From: Herbiconiux sp.
GTDB lineage: Bacteria > Actinomycetota > Actinomycetes > Actinomycetales > Microbacteriaceae
Assembly (NCBI RefSeq): GCF_004297105.1
Contig: NZ_SCVE01000009.1
Span: 1-54,530 of the forward strand
Direction: 5' to 3'
DNA: 54,530 nt
Below are positions 48,268-54,530 of this stretch, piece by piece. Made by a program: the position numbers and the translations under genes. Under the pieces are notes generated by a model that worked only from the letters and a program-made list of their open reading frames with translations, was not told where the DNA came from and did no database searches. Numbering within the stretch: the stretch's first letter is position 1; every line of letters starts with the position of its first letter.

Positions 48268-49184
48268 TGCCCGAGTACTCCAGCCCCTCCGCCGACGACG
48301 CCGCGCTCGCGCACGTCAAGGCGAGCACCCTCATCGAGTCGCTGCCCTGGCTCAAACGCTTCCACGGGCAGATCATCGTGGTGAAGTTCGGGGGCAACGC
48401 CATGGTCGACCCCGACCTGCAGCGCACCTTCGCCGAAGACATCGTGTACCTCCGCTACGCCGGCCTGCGCCCTGTGGTGGTGCACGGCGGTGGCCCCCAG
48501 ATCTCGAAGATGCTCGACCGGCTCGGCATCCAGAGCGAGTTCCGTGGCGGCTACCGTGTCACGAGCCCCGAGGCGATGGACGTGGTGCGCATGGTGCTCA
48601 CCGGCCAGATCTCGCGCGACATCGTCAGTCACATCAACGAGCACGGGCCCTTGGCCGCCGCACTCTCCGGCGAAGACGCGGGCCTGTTCGAGGGGCGCAA
48701 ACGCGGCGTCGAGATCGACGGCGAACTCGTCGACCTCGGCCTCGTCGGCGACGTCATCGGCGTGAACCCCGAAGGTGTCATGGCCCAGCTCGAGGCGGGC
48801 CGCATCCCGGTCATCTCCTCGATCGCGCCCGACGTCGACGAGCCCGGCCAGGTTCTCAACGTCAACGCGGATGCGGCCGCTGCCGCGCTCGCAGTGGCTC
48901 TCGGCGCGGCGAAGCTCGTCATCCTCACCGATGTCGCCGGCCTCTACAGCGACTGGCCGAACCGCGATTCGCTCGTCTCGGTCATCGGCAGCGACGAGCT
49001 GCGCGCGCTGCTCCCGTCGCTCGAGTCGGGCATGATCCCGAAGATGGCCGCGTGCCTCGAGGCGGTCGACAACGGCGTGGCGAAAGCGGCCATCATCGAT
49101 GGCCGCGAGCCGCATTCCATCCTGCTCGAAGTCTTCACCCAGGGCGGTGTGGGCACGGAGGTCGCGCCCACCGACGCTCATTGA
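48267..49184 (+). CDS. argB: Acetylglutamate kinase
   Basis: 305 residues. [12 protein letters not shown] (ATP site), [21 protein letters not shown] region (R-G-G-Y-R-V-T), and GGMIPKM-type [18 protein letters not shown]. The N-terminal helix ([19 protein letters not shown]) is typical of the arginine-inhibited hexameric form, so feedback inhibition is likely. Confidence 0.97.
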   Translation: MPEYSSPSADDAALAHVKASTLIESLPWLKRFHGQIIVVKFGGNAMVDPDLQRTFAEDIVYLRYAGLRPVVVHGGGPQISKMLDRLGIQSEFRGGYRVTSPEAMDVVRMVLTGQISRDIVSHINEHGPLAAALSGEDAGLFEGRKRGVEIDGELVDLGLVGDVIGVNPEGVMAQLEAGRIPVISSIAPDVDEPGQVLNVNADAAAAALAVALGAAKLVILTDVAGLYSDWPNRDSLVSVIGSDELRALLPSLESGMIPKMAACLEAVDNGVAKAAIIDGREPHSILLEVFTQGGVGTEVAPTDAH

Positions 49185-49227
49185 CCCCGCATCACCGACC
49201 CGAGATCACGAACCGGAGGCAGTACAC

Positions 49228-50424
49228 GTGGTAGGCGCTGAGACCGACACGCCCTGGAAGGGTCGCTTCGACTCGTCCCTGATGCGCACGATGGGCATGC
49301 CGTTGCGCTGCCTCGTGCGCGGCGAGGGCGCGTGGGTCTGGGATGACGAGGGCACGAAGTACCTCGACTTCCTCGCCGGCATCGCGGTGAACTCGCTCGG
49401 TCACGCGCATCCGGTGTTCGTGGAGGCCGTCTCGAAGCAGGCCGGAACGCTCGCGCACGTCTCCAACTACTTCTCCACGCCGCCGCAGCTCGAGCTCGCC
49501 GAACGGCTGAAGCGCATCACGGGAGCCGGCGACGCGGGCCGCGCGTACTTCTGCAACTCGGGCGCGGAGGCCAACGAAGCCGCCTTCAAGCTGGCCCGCC
49601 TCAACTCCACCGATCGGCGCACGACGATCGTGGCCCTCACGAACGCCTTCCACGGCCGCACGATGGGTGCTCTCGCGCTCACGGGCAAGCCCGCGATGCG
49701 CGAGCCGTTCGAGCCGATGCCGGGCGGGGTCGTGCACATCGACAGCACGATCGAAGCCCTCGAGGCCACGATCGACGACACCGTGGCCGCCGTCTTCATC
49801 GAGCCCATCAAGGGTGAGGCCGGCGTGGTCGACCTTCCGCCGGGCTTCCTCGTGCGAGCCCGTGAGCTCACGGCCGAGCACGGTGCGCTGCTCATCATCG
49901 ACGAGATCCAGACAGGCGTCGGGCGCACGGGCGCCTGGTTCGCGTACATGAACGCGGGAATCGTTCCGGATGCCGTCACGATCGCCAAGGGCATGGCCGG
50001 CGGTTTCCCCATCGGCTCGCTCGTGACCTTCGGCTGGGCCTCCGATCTCTTCCAGCGCGGTCAGCACGGCAGCACCTTCGGTGGCAACCCACTTGCTACG
50101 GCGACGGCCAACGCGGTGCTCGACCACATCGAGACGGCCGGCCTCGTCGAGAACGCCGTGCTGCGCGGCGGCCAGATCCGGGCCGTACTCAGTGAGATCG
50201 ACACGGATCTGATCGACGAGGTGCGCGGGCACGGCCTGCTCATCGGGGTGGGCCTCCGCGAGCCCGTCGCCGCCCAGCTGTCGGATGCCGCACTCGCCCA
50301 CGGCCTCATCATCAATGCCGCGAACGACTCCAGCCTGCGTCTCGCGCCTCCGCTCATCATCGGCGACGAGGAGGTGCGCGAGTTCGGCAACCGCATCCGC
50401 GCGGCCTTCGCGACGCTATCCTGA
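49228..50424 (+). CDS. argD: Acetylornithine aminotransferase
   Basis: 398 residues from GTG (GGAGG 8 nt upstream). Class III PLP aminotransferase: NSGAEANEAAFKLAR, NAFHGRTMGAL, IIDEIQTGVGRTG and Schiff-base K254 in TIAKGMAGGFPIGS. Starts 43 nt after argB; an earlier start inside argB is not supported. Confidence 0.97.
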   Translation: MVGAETDTPWKGRFDSSLMRTMGMPLRCLVRGEGAWVWDDEGTKYLDFLAGIAVNSLGHAHPVFVEAVSKQAGTLAHVSNYFSTPPQLELAERLKRITGAGDAGRAYFCNSGAEANEAAFKLARLNSTDRRTTIVALTNAFHGRTMGALALTGKPAMREPFEPMPGGVVHIDSTIEALEATIDDTVAAVFIEPIKGEAGVVDLPPGFLVRARELTAEHGALLIIDEIQTGVGRTGAWFAYMNAGIVPDAVTIAKGMAGGFPIGSLVTFGWASDLFQRGQHGSTFGGNPLATATANAVLDHIETAGLVENAVLRGGQIRAVLSEIDTDLIDEVRGHGLLIGVGLREPVAAQLSDAALAHGLIINAANDSSLRLAPPLIIGDEEVREFGNRIRAAFATLS

Positions 50425-50452
50425 TTCTTTCGACACCAACCCGAGGCGAACC

Positions 50453-53042
<2,590 letters not shown>

Positions 53043-53047
53043 CCGCG

Positions 53048-53641
53048 GTGATCGACCTCTCCGCCTCGGCACTCGAGGTCGCGCCGCTCCTCCTCGGGGC
53101 TGTGCTCCGGCACGACTCCCCAGAGGGAGCCGTGGCAGTGCGCCTCACCGAGGTGGAGGCCTATCTGGGCGAGGGCATCGATCCGGGTTCGCACGCCTTC
53201 CGCGGGCGCACCCCTCGGGTGTCCTCGATGTACGGTGATCCGGGCCATCTCTACACCTACTTCACCTACGGAATGCACGTCTGCGCGAACGTGGTGTGCT
53301 CGCCGGCAGGGGAGGCCTCCGCCGTTCTTCTGCGCGCGGGAGACGTGGTCGAGGGGCACGACGTGGCCCGGATGCGGCGCCCCACCGCCAAGAGCGACCG
53401 GGATCTCGCGCGCGGCCCGGCCAACCTCGTGCGTGCCTTGGGAATCACCCTCGCCGACGACGGCGCACTTCTCTTCGCTCCGCCTTTCGGGTTCACCTTC
53501 CCGGATCAGCCGGAATCGGATGTCGCGGAGAGCCTTCGCACAGGGGTGAGCGGTGACGGCGGGCGGGCCCCGTTCGCCTGGCGCTTCTACCTCGAGAACG
53601 AGCCATCCGTATCGCCCTACAGGCCGCATCCGAAGCTCTGA
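53048..53641 (+). CDS. DNA-3-methyladenine glycosylase (AAG/MPG family)
   Basis: 197 residues from GTG. AAG fold: LLLGAVLRH, VRLTEVEAYLGEGIDPGSHAFRGRT (catalytic Glu in TEVEAY; split over residues ~30-55), MYGDPGHLYTYFTYGMHVCANVV (intercalating Tyr region), and LARGPANLVRALGI. It removes alkylated and deaminated purines. Start chosen at 53048 as the first initiator before LEVAPLLLG; no ribosome site is seen, so coupling to the small membrane gene is likely. Confidence 0.92.
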   Translation: MIDLSASALEVAPLLLGAVLRHDSPEGAVAVRLTEVEAYLGEGIDPGSHAFRGRTPRVSSMYGDPGHLYTYFTYGMHVCANVVCSPAGEASAVLLRAGDVVEGHDVARMRRPTAKSDRDLARGPANLVRALGITLADDGALLFAPPFGFTFPDQPESDVAESLRTGVSGDGGRAPFAWRFYLENEPSVSPYRPHPKL

Positions 53642-53793
53642 CGGCAGCGACACGCCCGGGCGTCACAGTGATTTGCAGGGCACGAAACATACACGTAATG
53701 TTCTAACTCGTCACCCCACAGGTGCGGCAAGCGGAAGAGCTAGCCGGCCTCAAGCGGGACATCAATCCACCGCCTTCTGGCTGAGCTTTCTCC
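53642..53793. other. Intergenic, no gene seen
   Basis: 152 nt between the glycosylase gene and rrn P1. It has the short palindrome CGCCCGGGCG and no tRNA, ORF or terminator that I can support. Confidence 0.6.
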
Positions 53794-53822
53794 TTGAGAG
53801 AACCTTACCGAGGGCGTACGAT
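53794..53822 (+). promoter_or_regulatory. rRNA operon promoter P1
   Basis: TTGAGA (53794-53799), 17-nt spacer, TACGAT (53817-53822). Confidence 0.8.
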
Positions 53823-53860
53823 TGAAACCCCTTCCACACCGAGTCGCTCGGCATGTCGAA

Positions 53861-53888
53861 TTGACAGGCCAGCAGCAAGTGGTAGGGT
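53861..53888 (+). promoter_or_regulatory. rRNA operon promoter P2
   Basis: TTGACA (53861-53866, consensus), 16-nt spacer, TAGGGT (53883-53888), 66 nt after P1. Confidence 0.85.
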
Positions 53889-54151
53889 TGAGAAGTTGCC
53901 CGGAGAGTCGCCCTGAGGGGTGTGGCTGGTGCATCCGATCCTTGAGAACTCAACAGCGTGCACAATGTCAAATGCCAAAAACCCGTGCGATTTTCGGATC
54001 GTTCGGATTCCTTTTGGGAAACATTTATAACGAAACAAAGCAAGTCAGTAATGATTTGTTCTGTCAGTTTCAAACTCGTGTGGCTTGGACCTATTCCGGT
54101 CGGGTTGCACAAAGAAATGTGCCGTCGGTTTTGCTGGCGTGCAGATAAACA
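53889..54151 (+). other. 16S rRNA leader with nut-like sequence
   Basis: CTTGAGAACTCAACAGCGTG at 53941-53960 resembles the leader sequence conserved upstream of actinobacterial 16S genes; TTGAG-AA-CTCAA is an inverted repeat and the region is a probable antitermination/processing site. From ~53965 to 54150 the sequence is clearly AT-rich compared with the rest of the window. No gene. Confidence 0.75.

Positions 54152-54530
<379 letters not shown>

Noticed and set aside
49099..49227. N-terminal extension of argD into argB
   Set aside because: The extension is argB coding sequence in another frame; GTG 49228 has a proper GGAGG site and matches ArgD length.
53642..53793. tRNA or small RNA before rrn
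   Set aside because: No cloverleaf arms, no T-loop GGTTCRA box and no terminator were found.

Overview
This window is from a high-GC Gram-positive actinobacterium, most likely family Microbacteriaceae (order Micrococcales). The evidence is the 16S rRNA 5' part at the right edge, very GC-rich third codon positions, frequent GTG starts, leaderless promoters and actinobacterial markers: PriA instead of HisA, DUF3046 beside recA, ClgR downstream of pgsA-cinA, an hrcA-dnaJ pair, and a LysM gene divergent from lexA. I see no phage, insertion sequence, CRISPR array or defence island. It is chromosomal core, almost all transcribed rightwards towards an rRNA operon.

Layout. 1-7.2 kb: a PLP aminotransferase cut by the left edge and coupled to a PanE-type reductase, then an SDR-like gene (minus), lepA, a DUF1990 gene and hemW. 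7.2-15.3 kb: a small DUF4870 membrane protein (minus), then hrcA under a CIRCE operator, dnaJ, rsmE, and the HIT-phoH-ybeY-CBS/CNNM-era chain. 15.3-22.2 kb: dapA, RNase J, ftsK, pgsA, cinA. 22.3-32 kb: clgR, DUF3046, recA-recX, miaB-miaA, dapF, an RsmC-like methyltransferase (minus), hflX, lexA (minus) and the divergent LysM gene; recA, lexA and the LysM gene each have a LexA-box-like element in their promoters, so this block holds the core of the SOS regulon. 32.1-36.1 kb: hisC-hisB-hisH-priA and an SseB-like gene. 36.1-38.9 kb: DUF1844 (minus), then infC-rpmI-rplT and a TrmH-family methyltransferase. 39-42.3 kb: a GluABCD-type amino-acid ABC transporter. 42.4-46 kb: pheST. 46-52.9 kb: argC-J-B-D-F-H without argR or argG. 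52.9-53.6 kb: a 55-residue membrane protein and a 3-methyladenine DNA glycosylase. 53.8 kb to the end: tandem rrn promoters, an AT-rich leader and the first ~379 nt of 16S rRNA.

Regulation and small-scale structure are the most interesting part. infC has an in-frame stop directly upstream and must start at ATC (or lose its N-terminus). About a dozen genes have a TANNNT -10 hexamer ending only 6-9 nt before the start codon, the geometry of leaderless mRNAs. Several gene junctions carry very long perfect inverted repeats (17-25 bp arms) without a U-tract. The C-terminal tail of the CBS/CNNM protein is a 4 x 15-bp tandem repeat whose last unit supplies the Shine-Dalgarno sequence of era. The strings GGATGC/GCATCC look over-used, with GAT and GCA codons chosen where GAC and GCG would be expected. 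I did not find a clearly new multi-gene system; candidates worth checking are given as findings.
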